In this document: in pieces, positions 9,401 to 18,153 of the stretch | How the letters are laid out: each line of letters starts with the position of its first letter | Position numbering within the stretch: position 1 is the stretch's first letter | Origin: Flaviramulus sp. BrNp1-15 | Lineage (GTDB): Bacteria; Bacteroidota; Bacteroidia; Flavobacteriales; Flavobacteriaceae | DNA length: 64,000 bases | Direction of reading: 5' to 3' | NCBI RefSeq assembly: GCF_022259695.1 | Contig: NZ_CP092099.1 | Coordinates: forward strand, 3,184,001-3,248,000 | The notes under the pieces: model-generated | Told to the model about the DNA's origin: nothing | Database searches by the model: none | The model's input: the letters and a program-made list of their open reading frames with translations, nothing else | Position numbers and translations under genes: made by a program

Positions 9401-9656
9401 TCAAACACTAAATGGTAATTCTTCAAAAAAAGAAATAGGTGAAAAAGATTATCCTTCTATTTCTTCTAGAGTATCTGTAGCACTAAGTGGTTTCAATACT
9501 ACTTATGGTCCAACCAAAATGCATATGGAAAGTTTAGATATGGCAAAAACTCTTTTTAATAGAGTTAAGCCTAAACTTGATAAGTTTATAAATGTTGATA
9601 TTCCTGAAATTGAAAAAAAATTATTAAAAGCTGGTGTTCCACCTATTCTGGATTAA
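6414..9656 (+). CDS. Secreted VPS10/sialidase-like beta-propeller protein
   Basis: The 1080-residue product starts with a signal peptide ending near residue 22 (LITSTFSQ). It then has many Asp-box repeats of the form S-x-D-G-G-x-T-W, for example SHDGGKSW, SIDGGDTW, STDGGETW, SDNRGDSW, TKNGGQTW and STNGGKSW. These are typical of sortilin/VPS10 and sialidase-type propellers. A C-terminal part (about 760-1080) is not propeller-like and contains helical, Lys/Glu-rich stretches. Proteins of this type are often labelled glycosyl hydrolase in Bacteroidota, but I see no confirmed catalytic site. The gene is alone on the plus strand and ends 11 nt from a converging gene. The substrate is unknown. Confidence 0.8.
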   Translation: MTNSKKIFLTLISLFLITSTFSQEETEKKVDSTLSGLKFRSIGPAFMSGRIADIAIDPNNQNTWYVAVGSGGVWKTNNAGTTWEPLSDKQPFFSTGCLTLDPNNSSKVWLGTGENVGGRHVGIGHGIYVSHDGGKSWENKGLKNSEHISKIIVNPKNSNEIWVAVQGPLWSSGGERGLYKSIDGGDTWKLVLKDNEWTGVTDIVIDPRDEKILYAATWQRHRNVAAYIGGGEGTALYKSTDGGETWDKLKNGLPNGDMGKIGLAISPINPDVLYAAIELNRKKGAIYRSNNKGGSWTKMSETVSGGTGPHYYQELVASPHVFDKIYLMDVRVRISENGGKTFYTMKESNKHSDNHSMTFKPDDPNYLLVGTDGGIYESFDNTETWKFVNNLPLTQFYKVAVDDAEPFYNIYGGTQDNNSQGGPSRTLRSDGITNSDWFVVLGGDGHQPATEPGNPDIVYAQSQQGNLRRVDRTTGETTYIKPQAGIDEPYERNNWDSPILVSSHDPKRLYFGTQRVWRSDNRGDSWKPISKDLTKNEERITLPIMGKQQSWDAAWDVYAMSTYNTITSLSESPLDENILYAGTDDGVIQYTKNGGQTWTKQLVSSLPNVPASAFVNDIKADLHNSNIVYTALDNHKFGDYKPYLLKSTNGGKSWKSITNGIPENTMIWRIVQDHVNPNLLFLATEYGIYVSLNQGEKWIKFSEGLPTISFRDLAIQKRENDLVAASFGRGFYILDDYSPLRTMTENAFSKSQLFKPRKSLQYKPISGGTSSQGESYFKAQNPDYGAIFTYYLPDNFESLKNKRTNREKTLKKENKNIPFPGWNALDEEKNEEGASIILVIKDSKGDFVARVNATYKKGFNRVSWNLKQSLRTSLNIDNINDNPSSYYYSTFVDEGTYTVSMFSNIKGEIEALSESQTFEVERIRENVLKNPLINEMGSYIEELKTFRLELESSFKDFSNASKKLKALDKATAYINGNPGDLEKEITNLKKEMLALDQTLNGNSSKKEIGEKDYPSISSRVSVALSGFNTTYGPTKMHMESLDMAKTLFNRVKPKLDKFINVDIPEIEKKLLKAGVPPILD

Positions 9657-9667
9657 ATTTATAAATA

Positions 9668-11416
9668 TTAAAAAGCCATTGCTTTATTTACTCCAGATTG
9701 GGTATAATTTATTGAAAACTTATACGTTTTTAAATCTGCTTTTAATTGAACAAAATCTTCATGGTGCTTCCAAGTGATATTAATTTCGTTATCTGGCACT
9801 TTATGTATTTCTATTTCTCCTTTAAAAGCATGTAAAGTATTTCTAAGCCTCATAATTTCGAGTTGATTTATTACAACATCTTTTTTGAGACCTTCCTCAA
9901 TATCTTGTAATGATAGTGTGGTACGATTTATTTCTTTGTGTCCTCCGCTACCAGCATTATCGGCCGCTTTATAGTCGTTTTTTCCTAAAAACAAATCTAA
10001 ATACCAAACTTGCGGAATCCCTGGTATAAACATTTGAATAGCTCTTGCTAACAATAATTTTTGTTCATTTTCTCCAAGAGCACTAAAAAATGTTGCATTA
10101 ACCTGATAGTAAGAAATTTTTCTACCTGATGGATCATATAAGTTTTTAACTCTCCCACCACGCTCAATAATTTTGTTCATAATGGCTTCAATCTCCTCAT
10201 CTTCCAATAAACCCTTACAATAATTGCCGTTTAGGTCTTTCCCTTTTAAATCTAAAACAGGAATTCCGTCATGACAACCTAACATATTTACAGTTTTATA
10301 ACCTTTATTAATAATATCGTTTACCCATTTTAAAAGCGGTTTATTACTTCCTTTTTCCAGAGTGTGAATCATTAATCCGGGTAAGAAAAAATCGTAAATA
10401 TAATACCCTTCTTTAGCTACCTCATCATGTAAACCTAATCCATATTCTGCATGAATTTCTGGCAATAACATTAAATTATTTTTTTGAGCTATTTGCTTAA
10501 TACGCTCTAAATAATCCCAAGTACCAGGTTTATTAAAAAAATTTGATTGCCCAACTTCTTTATGTAAATAGGCAAAAGCATCAAGCCTCAATATTTTACA
10601 GCCATAATCTTTTAGTTTAGAAAGCGTTTCTTCATAAAACTCCCAAACCAACTCAGATTTTGCATTCACATCCATTTGTCCTAAATAGGAACGCTTTTCG
10701 TTTATTAACTGAATAATTTCCTTTCTTAAATGTTTGCTATCACCTAAATCAATAGTATTAAAATCTTTATTTTCTTCTATTGCTTTATTTACTTTTTTAT
10801 AAATAAAAGCTGCTTTCCAACAATTTAATTCTTTAAACCTTCTTAGATCTGAAACTTTAATATTATTATAATTTATTTGCTGATAAAAGGTATTCCAATA
10901 AGGTCTTTCTGAACCGTCTGGAAAAAGAACTTTTAAAATAGGAAGACCAGATTTTCTCATAAATAATTTATTAAGAAATTCATCTTTTGGAATGATTACT
11001 CCATCTTCATTCATTGTTCCATGACCTTCCCAAAAGGTATTCCAGTTAATAAAGAAGTCTTTATATTTTGATTGTTCTCCGTTTTTTAATAAATCTTTAA
11101 ATTGTGGAGATGCAACAGATAAATGATTTAAAACAATATCAAACTTTAGCATAATATTGAGTTCTTCTAAAGCCACTAAATCTTCTTTAGAAACTAGTTT
11201 ATCATTAAGATTATAATCTATAATTGAAAAACCTCTATCTAAATCGCTATTAAAAAAAGTAGGCAAAACATAGAATAAAGAAAATACATCTTTAAATTCT
11301 GGCTTTTTAAGCATACTAATAGTATCGCTTAATTTTTTTCCAATACTATCTGGATAAGCATTAAGCATAACACCATTGTAACTAACTTCATTTTTTAAAT
11401 GATTATCTTTTTGCAT
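9668..11416 (-). CDS. GH13 subfamily 18 glycoside phosphorylase (sucrose phosphorylase type)
   Basis: This 582-residue alpha-amylase-family enzyme has the conserved regions of GH13_18: DIVLNHLS (93-100), the QMDVN segment, the nucleophile Asp279 in LRLDAFAY, the acid/base Glu320 in LLPEIHAEYG, and Asp383 in GCHDGIPVLD. It lacks a signal peptide, so it acts in the cytoplasm. The subfamily reversibly phosphorolyses sucrose, sucrose 6-phosphate or glucosylglycerate to glucose 1-phosphate. The fructokinase-like gene 12 nt upstream suggests sucrose, giving glucose 1-phosphate plus fructose. The protein is longer than bifidobacterial sucrose phosphorylase (about 500), so the exact acceptor is open. 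Confidence 0.85.
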   Translation of the reverse strand: MQKDNHLKNEVSYNGVMLNAYPDSIGKKLSDTISMLKKPEFKDVFSLFYVLPTFFNSDLDRGFSIIDYNLNDKLVSKEDLVALEELNIMLKFDIVLNHLSVASPQFKDLLKNGEQSKYKDFFINWNTFWEGHGTMNEDGVIIPKDEFLNKLFMRKSGLPILKVLFPDGSERPYWNTFYQQINYNNIKVSDLRRFKELNCWKAAFIYKKVNKAIEENKDFNTIDLGDSKHLRKEIIQLINEKRSYLGQMDVNAKSELVWEFYEETLSKLKDYGCKILRLDAFAYLHKEVGQSNFFNKPGTWDYLERIKQIAQKNNLMLLPEIHAEYGLGLHDEVAKEGYYIYDFFLPGLMIHTLEKGSNKPLLKWVNDIINKGYKTVNMLGCHDGIPVLDLKGKDLNGNYCKGLLEDEEIEAIMNKIIERGGRVKNLYDPSGRKISYYQVNATFFSALGENEQKLLLARAIQMFIPGIPQVWYLDLFLGKNDYKAADNAGSGGHKEINRTTLSLQDIEEGLKKDVVINQLEIMRLRNTLHAFKGEIEIHKVPDNEINITWKHHEDFVQLKADLKTYKFSINYTQSGVNKAMAF

Positions 11417-11428
11417 GATGTTGAATAA

Positions 11429-12355
11429 CTAAAGAAGTTTGGATAAAATATTGATATTATCTGGCAATCTGCCAACATTTTGAAGTTTTAATGCTGCTAA
11501 TTGCAATGCTACTTGTAAGCAATCTTTAACAGGTTTTTCTTTTATATATGCAAACAAAAACCCAGACCAAAAAGCATCTCCTGCTCCAGTAGCATCCATA
11601 ACTTTTTCCACTTTTACAGCTGGTAATTGTATTATTTCTTTTCCTTTCTGTGATAATTTAACACCTTTACTCCCTAGTGTTAAGCATACGGTATCAACTC
11701 CATTTTCATGAAAAAAATTAAATATTTCTTCATGTGGTAATTCTTTTTCAAAAAGCCTTATCATATCATCCTCGCTAATTTTAATTAACGGATTAAACTT
11801 GCAATAGGCCTTAATTATAGACAATGCTTTTTCTTGAGAACCCCATATTTTTTTTGCATAGTTTACATCTATACTCAACTTACAACCTAAATTATATGCT
11901 TCTTCAGCCTTTTTTAAAATGGTTGTTTGCGCAGGTTCTTTACTTAATGCAAAACATGTAGTATGAAATATATTAGTGTTTTCTAGGGTTTCTTTTGAAA
12001 TTTGATCTTCAGAAATACAATAATCTGCTTCACGAAACGGAATAAAATCTGGAGTACTATCTGTTCTTGAAACAAAAATGACACTGGTAGGTTTGTCATC
12101 AATTGTTTTTATGTAATTGGTATTTAAACCTACTTCGGAAAATCTTTTAAAAATATATTCTCCAAAGCCATCATTACCAACTGTTGCAACTAATACAGGT
12201 TTTAAACCTAACCTAGAAGCATTCATAGCAACATTTGTGGGAGAACCTCCCAAATACCTGTGGTAATCTCTTGTGTTATTGATTTGCACTCCTATTTGAT
12301 GTCCAATAAAATCAATAAGTACCTCTCCAACACAAAGTATGTCTATATTTTTCAA
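11429..12355 (-). CDS. PfkB-family carbohydrate kinase (probable fructokinase)
   Basis: The 308-residue kinase starts CVGEVLIDF and has the loop YLGGSPTNVAMNASRLG. It ends with the catalytic ATGAGDAFWSGF motif. The start codon is TTG at 12355: an in-frame stop lies 3 codons upstream and no ATG occurs before the sugar-binding loop. It precedes the GH13_18 gene, so phosphorylation of the fructose released from sucrose is the most natural role. An operator of the LacI type lies 98 nt upstream. Related PfkB kinases act on other ketoses, so the substrate is inferred. Confidence 0.85.
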   Translation of the reverse strand: MKNIDILCVGEVLIDFIGHQIGVQINNTRDYHRYLGGSPTNVAMNASRLGLKPVLVATVGNDGFGEYIFKRFSEVGLNTNYIKTIDDKPTSVIFVSRTDSTPDFIPFREADYCISEDQISKETLENTNIFHTTCFALSKEPAQTTILKKAEEAYNLGCKLSIDVNYAKKIWGSQEKALSIIKAYCKFNPLIKISEDDMIRLFEKELPHEEIFNFFHENGVDTVCLTLGSKGVKLSQKGKEIIQLPAVKVEKVMDATGAGDAFWSGFLFAYIKEKPVKDCLQVALQLAALKLQNVGRLPDNINILSKLL

Positions 12356-12452
12356 TTTAATTTATGTCTAAATTCGTTTAATTATTCAGCAATTTACAAT
12401 TACAATTTTCATCATATATAAATCATATAAAAAAACGTCGTCAATTTCACCT

Positions 12453-12464
12453 AAAACGTTTTCG
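12453..12464. promoter_or_regulatory. LacI-type operator, copy 1 (upstream of kinase/GH13_18 unit)
   Basis: AAAACGTTTTCG contains the 10-bp palindrome AAAACGTTTT and shares 12 of 14 bases with the fuller CGAAAACGTTTTCG site at 20429. It lies 98 nt upstream of the TTG start of the minus-strand kinase gene, inside a 163-nt intergenic region. Confidence 0.7.
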
Positions 12465-12483
12465 ACTTTCAAAAAACCAATCT

Positions 12484-12504
12484 AAACCTCTCTTAAAGAG
12501 GTTT
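12484..12504 (-). terminator. Hairpin terminator after the GH97-MFS-trehalase operon
   Basis: AAACCTCT and AGAGGTTT form a perfect 8-bp stem around a 5-nt loop. It lies just past the stop of the transporter gene ending at 12519. On the minus strand it is followed by a T-rich run. It separates this operon from the next promoter/operator region. Confidence 0.6.
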
Positions 12505-12518
12505 ATAAATAATAAATT

Positions 12519-13676
12519 TTATTTCCTTTTTAATTTAATAAATGAAACTGATAAAGCCAAAATAGTTAATAGTAATAGTACAAAAAAGCTAATCTTAAGG
12601 TTAAAAGCATTTGATATATAACCTAAAACAACAGGCCCTAAAAGAAAACCTGTAAAACCAATACCAGAAACAAATGAAATACCTACAGAGGCTTTAACCC
12701 CATTTGTTTTCCCAGCAATTCTGAATAATTCTGGAATAATAACAGAAAGACCTAAACCAAGAACTCCAAAACCTATTAAAGTAACTATAAAATTATTTAA
12801 AAGAATACCTAAATACCCTAAACATCCTAAAAAACAACCTAGTGCTATAATTTTTAACGAGCCTATTTTCTCACTTACTTTATCACCAAAAAATCGACCA
12901 ATCGTCATGGTTGTTGAAAATACTATAAAACCTAAACCTGCTAGATTTTTCTCTGCTATTTCAATTACTTCAACAAAATATAATGTACTCCAATGCTCAA
13001 TAGCACCTTCACTACTCATTATAACAAAAGCTATAAACGCTATTGCAAATAATGGCTTTAATGTTTTTAATTGATAGTTACTTTTTTGTTTTATTGTGGG
13101 CTCCTCTGTAATACCTCTATAATATTTACCTAAAAACAAGTTAGTCAACACAATAAATGATGCCATTACCATCATATGGTAACCTGGATTTGAAAAAAAA
13201 GGCATTAAAAAACTTCCTAAAACAGCACCTAATGCACCTCCTAAACTAAAAAAACCATGTGCTGCAGACATAAAATTACAAGAATCTTTTTTTTCAATTT
13301 CAGATACTACAGCATTCATGGAAACATCGGTTGTTCCAGAAAAAATTCCAACCACAAATAATGAAACACAGAGTAACATATAACTATTTACCAATAATGG
13401 AAAAACAAAAGCTATTGAAAATAGTATAACCCCAATTAGAGTATAACGCCCTATACCTATTCTTCTGCTTAAAAAGGGCACCGTTGGAATAAACAATAAT
13501 ACACCTAAGGCTAAACAAAATAATGCCAACCCAATTTCAGAATCATTAAGTTGTAATTTTTCTTTTACATGTGGAATGTATAAAACCCAAGTACCGATTA
13601 AAAAATTTAATGAACTAAATACCCAAACTGGTGCAAAATATTTGAATTTGGAAAGTATTAGTCTTAATGAATGCAT
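12519..13676 (-). CDS. MFS transporter
   Basis: The 385-residue protein has about 12 hydrophobic segments and the short basic loop FLSRRIGIGRY between helices 2 and 3, typical of major facilitator permeases. An internal SDVSMNAVVSEIEK-like region after helix 4 resembles fucose permease-type and YbjJ-like members. It is the last gene of the GH97 operon and starts 6 nt after the trehalase stop. It probably moves a sugar across the inner membrane, but I cannot tell which. Confidence 0.82.
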   Translation of the reverse strand: MHSLRLILSKFKYFAPVWVFSSLNFLIGTWVLYIPHVKEKLQLNDSEIGLALFCLALGVLLFIPTVPFLSRRIGIGRYTLIGVILFSIAFVFPLLVNSYMLLCVSLFVVGIFSGTTDVSMNAVVSEIEKKDSCNFMSAAHGFFSLGGALGAVLGSFLMPFFSNPGYHMMVMASFIVLTNLFLGKYYRGITEEPTIKQKSNYQLKTLKPLFAIAFIAFVIMSSEGAIEHWSTLYFVEVIEIAEKNLAGLGFIVFSTTMTIGRFFGDKVSEKIGSLKIIALGCFLGCLGYLGILLNNFIVTLIGFGVLGLGLSVIIPELFRIAGKTNGVKASVGISFVSGIGFTGFLLGPVVLGYISNAFNLKISFFVLLLLTILALSVSFIKLKRK

Positions 13677-13682
13677 GAGTAA

Positions 13683-15548
13683 TTAAAAAATTATATCTGG
13701 CTCAACAAGCTGGTTAAGCTTTTCTATATACTCGTTTTCTAATAAAGATAACCCATATTGATAAGATGCATTCATCCAACCAAATCCTTCTTGTGAAATA
13801 TACTCGAAATCTGTACCTACATTACCATATTCTGCAAAAACCTTATGTGTTGCTTCAACAACATCGTACTTTTCTGGAATTGTGCCATTATAATCTACAG
13901 CATTTCTGGTAATCATATATAGCCAACGGTATATTAACTCTTGAAGTTCTTCAACAAATCCGTAATTAATTAAGCCTTTCCAAATCATCATTTGATGTGG
14001 CGCCCAACCATTTGGGTAATCCCATTGCCTGTGTGGTCTAGATTCAGTTATTTCACCTCTACTTTCTTTTGTACTTCCAGCTATTCCTCCTTTTTCTTTT
14101 AAAAGAGGTAATGCATTTTTTACAAGTGTTTTAGCTTGTTCTTTACTAGCTACATTTCCCCATAGAGGTGCAAATGTAGTTGCTGAAACAAAAGTAGATT
14201 TAGATTTTGTTACGTGATTATAATCTACATATAGCCCAGTTTCATCATTCCAACAAAAATCGTTTATCAATTGCTTTCTTGAATTGGCTTTTTCTAACCA
14301 AAACTCACTGGTATAAACTTTTGAATTGCCTTCAAAACTATTTTCAAACTCATTTTTTATAAGCTCAGCGAAATCTAATTCATATTTATAAAGTAAAACG
14401 TTAAGTTCTACTAAATTTAAATCGGCACAATTACCTTCTATTCTGTAAGATGTATCATGACCAGATTCTCTAACTGTTCTATCGTGAAGAAAATACGTAT
14501 CTAAAAAATCATTTTCTATTTCATTATTTTGATACATGTTAATGTATTCTTCTATAGTAGAATTAGCATCGTCTGCAAAAGGTTTTAATATAGCGTCGTA
14601 ATGCCCTTCCTCTACTTCTGGAGTAATTCCTATGCCTTCTGCTAAATACCTGTTTAAACCATTTTCTGTTAAACGCTTACCATCAACCATCCAAACGGTT
14701 TCGTATTCCTTTATAGCAGTTTCCAGATGTGATTTTAACCATTCTTTATCTTTAGTAACCTCAAAAACCTCTCGGATTAAGCTTGAATAAAACGGCGGTT
14801 GGGTTCTGGTTAAATAATACGATCTGTTGGCGTTTAATATTTTTCCGTAGTGTTCAATTTCATATTGAAAATTATCGGCCATAGCCTTTGCTAAATCTAC
14901 TTTACCATCAAGCAGCAGCCCAACAGACTCAAAATAACTGTCCCAACCATACATTTCATTAAATCTACCTCCAGGAACCACAAATGGAACACCTTTAATA
15001 ACACCTTGATTTTCTTCTAATTTTAAGGATAAGATACCTGGTTTATTATTTAAAGATTTCACATATTGTGGTGAAATATCTTCAGGTAATCTACAAGCTT
15101 GAATAGGTAATTTCGTTTCAAGTTTTTTATAGTAATTTAATGCCAATTCATCATGAAAAGGAATGTAAATTGGTAATCTCTCTGCTGTAAGCGATTCGTT
15201 TTTGGTATCTGCTATAAGGTTCCCAACTCCAAATTCGTCAATGCGTCTAGTTAATCCATTCCAGTAATAATCTCGAATCATTCTGGAAATTCTATTTACT
15301 GGTTGCTCATCAATTTTAGTTAATGGAATTTCTGCAACTATATTTCCTTCATTTTTAGAAATTACCAATTCTTGTAATAAATTGGAAAGTTGATACGTTC
15401 CTTTTACAATATAATCTTCACCTTTTTTTGAAATAATTTTAAACGCTCTTGGACCTTTATCTTCAATAGTTATTTTTTTATCGCCATCAGTATCTTCCTG
15501 CTGCAATAGCTTTCTTAAAGTCTCTTCTATGTTTAACTTAAAAATCAT
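13683..15548 (-). CDS. GH37 trehalase with EF-hand-like N-terminal loop
   Basis: The 621-residue protein has both trehalase signatures: PGGRFNEMYGWDSY (192-205) and QWDYPNGWAP in the last quarter. It also has the ESGHD segment with the presumed catalytic Asp. No signal peptide is seen, so it should hydrolyse trehalose in the cytoplasm to two glucoses. The N-terminus contains D19-T-D21-G-D23 followed by ITIED and KGP (26-33). This is a calcium-loop-like motif of the kind known in fungal neutral trehalases. The upstream transporter gene overlaps it by 4 nt (ATGA), suggesting translational coupling and a paired import-hydrolysis role. Confidence 0.93.
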   Translation of the reverse strand: MIFKLNIEETLRKLLQQEDTDGDKKITIEDKGPRAFKIISKKGEDYIVKGTYQLSNLLQELVISKNEGNIVAEIPLTKIDEQPVNRISRMIRDYYWNGLTRRIDEFGVGNLIADTKNESLTAERLPIYIPFHDELALNYYKKLETKLPIQACRLPEDISPQYVKSLNNKPGILSLKLEENQGVIKGVPFVVPGGRFNEMYGWDSYFESVGLLLDGKVDLAKAMADNFQYEIEHYGKILNANRSYYLTRTQPPFYSSLIREVFEVTKDKEWLKSHLETAIKEYETVWMVDGKRLTENGLNRYLAEGIGITPEVEEGHYDAILKPFADDANSTIEEYINMYQNNEIENDFLDTYFLHDRTVRESGHDTSYRIEGNCADLNLVELNVLLYKYELDFAELIKNEFENSFEGNSKVYTSEFWLEKANSRKQLINDFCWNDETGLYVDYNHVTKSKSTFVSATTFAPLWGNVASKEQAKTLVKNALPLLKEKGGIAGSTKESRGEITESRPHRQWDYPNGWAPHQMMIWKGLINYGFVEELQELIYRWLYMITRNAVDYNGTIPEKYDVVEATHKVFAEYGNVGTDFEYISQEGFGWMNASYQYGLSLLENEYIEKLNQLVEPDIIF

Positions 15549-16777
15549 GGCTCTACTATGGCTTGCTTTTTTGAAATCCTATCAATTAAGACTACAAAAA
15601 CTATTAATAAAAACATTGGAATCAGTAGAAAATAAAAGGCATTTGCCCCACCTATACTTTCAAATAACTCTCCGACAATTCTAGATCCAAGAGTACCTCC
15701 TAATGCTGAAAATATAATAATTAAACCAGACATTGGAGAGTGTAAACTTTTGGGTAAAGAACTTAAAACAGTTGAGTTTAACAATGGGTAAATTGGTGCA
15801 ATAAACAACCCAATTAGTGGAAGAATAAACCCTAAAAATGGAACTTGAGATAAGCTAGTTATTTCACCTATAGATTCAACATCTCCTTGTAATTGTGGCA
15901 AAATATAAATTAGAATACCACCAGAAATAACAACACATACTATTACTAAAACTACCCAATTAATGTATTTAGTTAAGAAGCCTGCTATGAATCTACCCAA
16001 GGCCAAGGAAAGTGCCAATATACTTGCCATTTGAACACTTAACACTGAATTAAAATTAAATATTTTTTTGTTAAATGTTGGTAACCAAGACATAATACCT
16101 TGCTCAATCATTACAAATAAAAAAGCCGAAATAATGAAAACTAAAACTAATGGAACCACCATTAACTTTAAAGACTCTTTTAAATCATCTTTTAAACTAG
16201 AACCTATAGCTTCAACTTCATACTCAACTTTTGAAAAAAGAAGAAATATAAAAGAGATTAAAATAAGTCCGCATAGTAAATAATAAACATTCAACCATGA
16301 ATTTTCATCATCTGAATAAAATGCAGGAAAAATAAAATATGCCAATGCGATACCTACCATGAAGAAACCTTCAATTGAACTCATTAAAGATGCATGTTCT
16401 TTTCTAGAATCGGTTAAAATTCCAATTAATGAATACACCGAAAGTTTTATTAAAGCAAAGCTAACTCCAATAGTAAAAAAAAGAATTTTAGTATAGAAAA
16501 AAGAGTTTCCAAAAATCATTTGTAAACAACCAAAAAACACAATACCTAAGGCAGCTAACATTGCTTTTTTGTAACCAAAACGCGGTAAAAAGGATGCTAT
16601 TAAAAAAGCGACTATTGCTATTGGTAAATCTTTAAAACCTTCCAAAACTGAAGCTTGTGATTCAGTTACTTTGTAAACCGTAATGGATCTTTCTATAACT
16701 ATACCAACACTATTTAACAAAATAGCAAAGACAAAATAGTTTAAGTAAATGGATATTTTTATACCTAAGTTTTTCAT
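15545..16777 (-). CDS. MFS transporter coupled to trehalase
   Basis: This 410-residue protein has about 12 membrane segments, the cytoplasmic LPRFGYKKAM loop after helix 2, and the repeated-half symmetry of the major facilitator superfamily. Its stop overlaps the trehalase start by 4 nt. That context makes trehalose or a related disaccharide a reasonable substrate, though sequence alone does not show it. Confidence 0.82.
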   Translation of the reverse strand: MKNLGIKISIYLNYFVFAILLNSVGIVIERSITVYKVTESQASVLEGFKDLPIAIVAFLIASFLPRFGYKKAMLAALGIVFFGCLQMIFGNSFFYTKILFFTIGVSFALIKLSVYSLIGILTDSRKEHASLMSSIEGFFMVGIALAYFIFPAFYSDDENSWLNVYYLLCGLILISFIFLLFSKVEYEVEAIGSSLKDDLKESLKLMVVPLVLVFIISAFLFVMIEQGIMSWLPTFNKKIFNFNSVLSVQMASILALSLALGRFIAGFLTKYINWVVLVIVCVVISGGILIYILPQLQGDVESIGEITSLSQVPFLGFILPLIGLFIAPIYPLLNSTVLSSLPKSLHSPMSGLIIIFSALGGTLGSRIVGELFESIGGANAFYFLLIPMFLLIVFVVLIDRISKKQAIVEP

Positions 16778-16797
16778 TGTTAATTTCTAATAAATTA

Positions 16798-18108
16798 TTA
16801 ATTGTAAACCGATTTCGATTCATTTAAACGGAAAGCCAGAAAAGCTGCAATAACAAAAAATACACCCGCAAATAACATGGCATTTATTGCATTATTACCT
16901 AATAAATATTTATAAATAGGACCAAAACTCAAAGTTTGTATAAACATTGGTATTACAATCATCATGTTTAAAATTCCCATGTAAACTCCTCTACGATCTT
17001 GCGGGACAATTTTAGAAACCATGGTATATGGAATTCCCATCATAGCTGCCCAACCTATACCAAATAAAACCATTGGTACTAATACCAAAGTTGGGTCTGA
17101 AATATAAGGAATAGCAAATAATGCTATTGCCGTACCTACTAAACTTAAAGCATATACTTTTTTACCTCCAAATCGAAGTGTTAATGGTACTAAAGCAAGC
17201 GCTACCAGCATAGTAACAATATTATAGGTTAAACTCATTTTAGCTGCTTGTGAAGCTGCTTCGGAAGTAGAATAACCCATTGTAAGTTTAAAAAGCGGGG
17301 TAGTAAATTGCCAGTAGATAAAAAGCGCATACCATTGAAATAAATACACTGCGCCTATTCTCCACATAAATTTAGGCATCTCTTTTATTGCTTCAATAAT
17401 TTCTAAAAAAGGGGCAAGTATACGTTCGCTTTGTGGTAGCTTTTTAATTTTATTAATTTCTTCTAACTCTTCATCAGTTGGTGGGATTTCTGGTGTTTTA
17501 AAAACAGACCATAAGATGGTTGTTAAAGATAAGAACGCCCCAATGAAAAAGGAATAATATATCCATTGCGGAATAGTTCCAGCTTCTTCAACAGATTCTC
17601 CACCAAACAAATATTGAAATAAAACAATAGACCCATTAGCCAAAAGAATTCCAGCACCTACAAATAAACTTTGCATTTGATAACCAAGACTTAATTGCTT
17701 TTCTGGTAATTTATCACCCACAAAAGCTCTATAAGGCTCCATAGCCATATTATTCCCAACATCTAATATCCAAAGTAAACCTACTGCAAACCATAAAACT
17801 GGACTGTAAGGAAATGCAAATAAGCATAAACTACCTAATAAAGCACCTATTAAAAAATATGGTTTACGCCTTCCCCATCGGTTTGACCAAGTTTTATCAG
17901 ACATGGCACCAATAATTGGCTGCACTATTAAACCCGTAACAGGTCCAGCAATATTTAATATAGGCAACATATCTTCCGGAGCACCTAGATATAAAAATAT
18001 AGGATTAATGGCTGTTTGTTGTAAGCCAAAGCTATATTGGATTCCTAAAAATCCAACATTCATATTTAGAATTTGCCAAAAAGTTAATCTTGGTTTAGTT
18101 AATTTCAT
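16798..18108 (-). CDS. SLC45/GPH-like disaccharide:proton symporter (MFS)
   Basis: The 436-residue permease begins with [22 protein letters not shown] and has the loop [16 protein letters not shown] after helix 2. The RWGRRKP form is characteristic of SLC45-type sucrose/maltose symporters found in bacteria, plants and animals. A long central loop between helices 6 and 7 is charged. It lies between the GH97 gene and a second MFS gene. Uptake of maltose, sucrose or similar alpha-glucosides into the cytoplasm is likely. Confidence 0.88.
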   Translation of the reverse strand: MKLTKPRLTFWQILNMNVGFLGIQYSFGLQQTAINPIFLYLGAPEDMLPILNIAGPVTGLIVQPIIGAMSDKTWSNRWGRRKPYFLIGALLGSLCLFAFPYSPVLWFAVGLLWILDVGNNMAMEPYRAFVGDKLPEKQLSLGYQMQSLFVGAGILLANGSIVLFQYLFGGESVEEAGTIPQWIYYSFFIGAFLSLTTILWSVFKTPEIPPTDEELEEINKIKKLPQSERILAPFLEIIEAIKEMPKFMWRIGAVYLFQWYALFIYWQFTTPLFKLTMGYSTSEAASQAAKMSLTYNIVTMLVALALVPLTLRFGGKKVYALSLVGTAIALFAIPYISDPTLVLVPMVLFGIGWAAMMGIPYTMVSKIVPQDRRGVYMGILNMMIVIPMFIQTLSFGPIYKYLLGNNAINAMLFAGVFFVIAAFLAFRLNESKSVYN

Positions 18109-18153
18109 GTCTTAAAAAAGTGGTTAGTTAGTTTAGTTGTTATAATGGTATTA

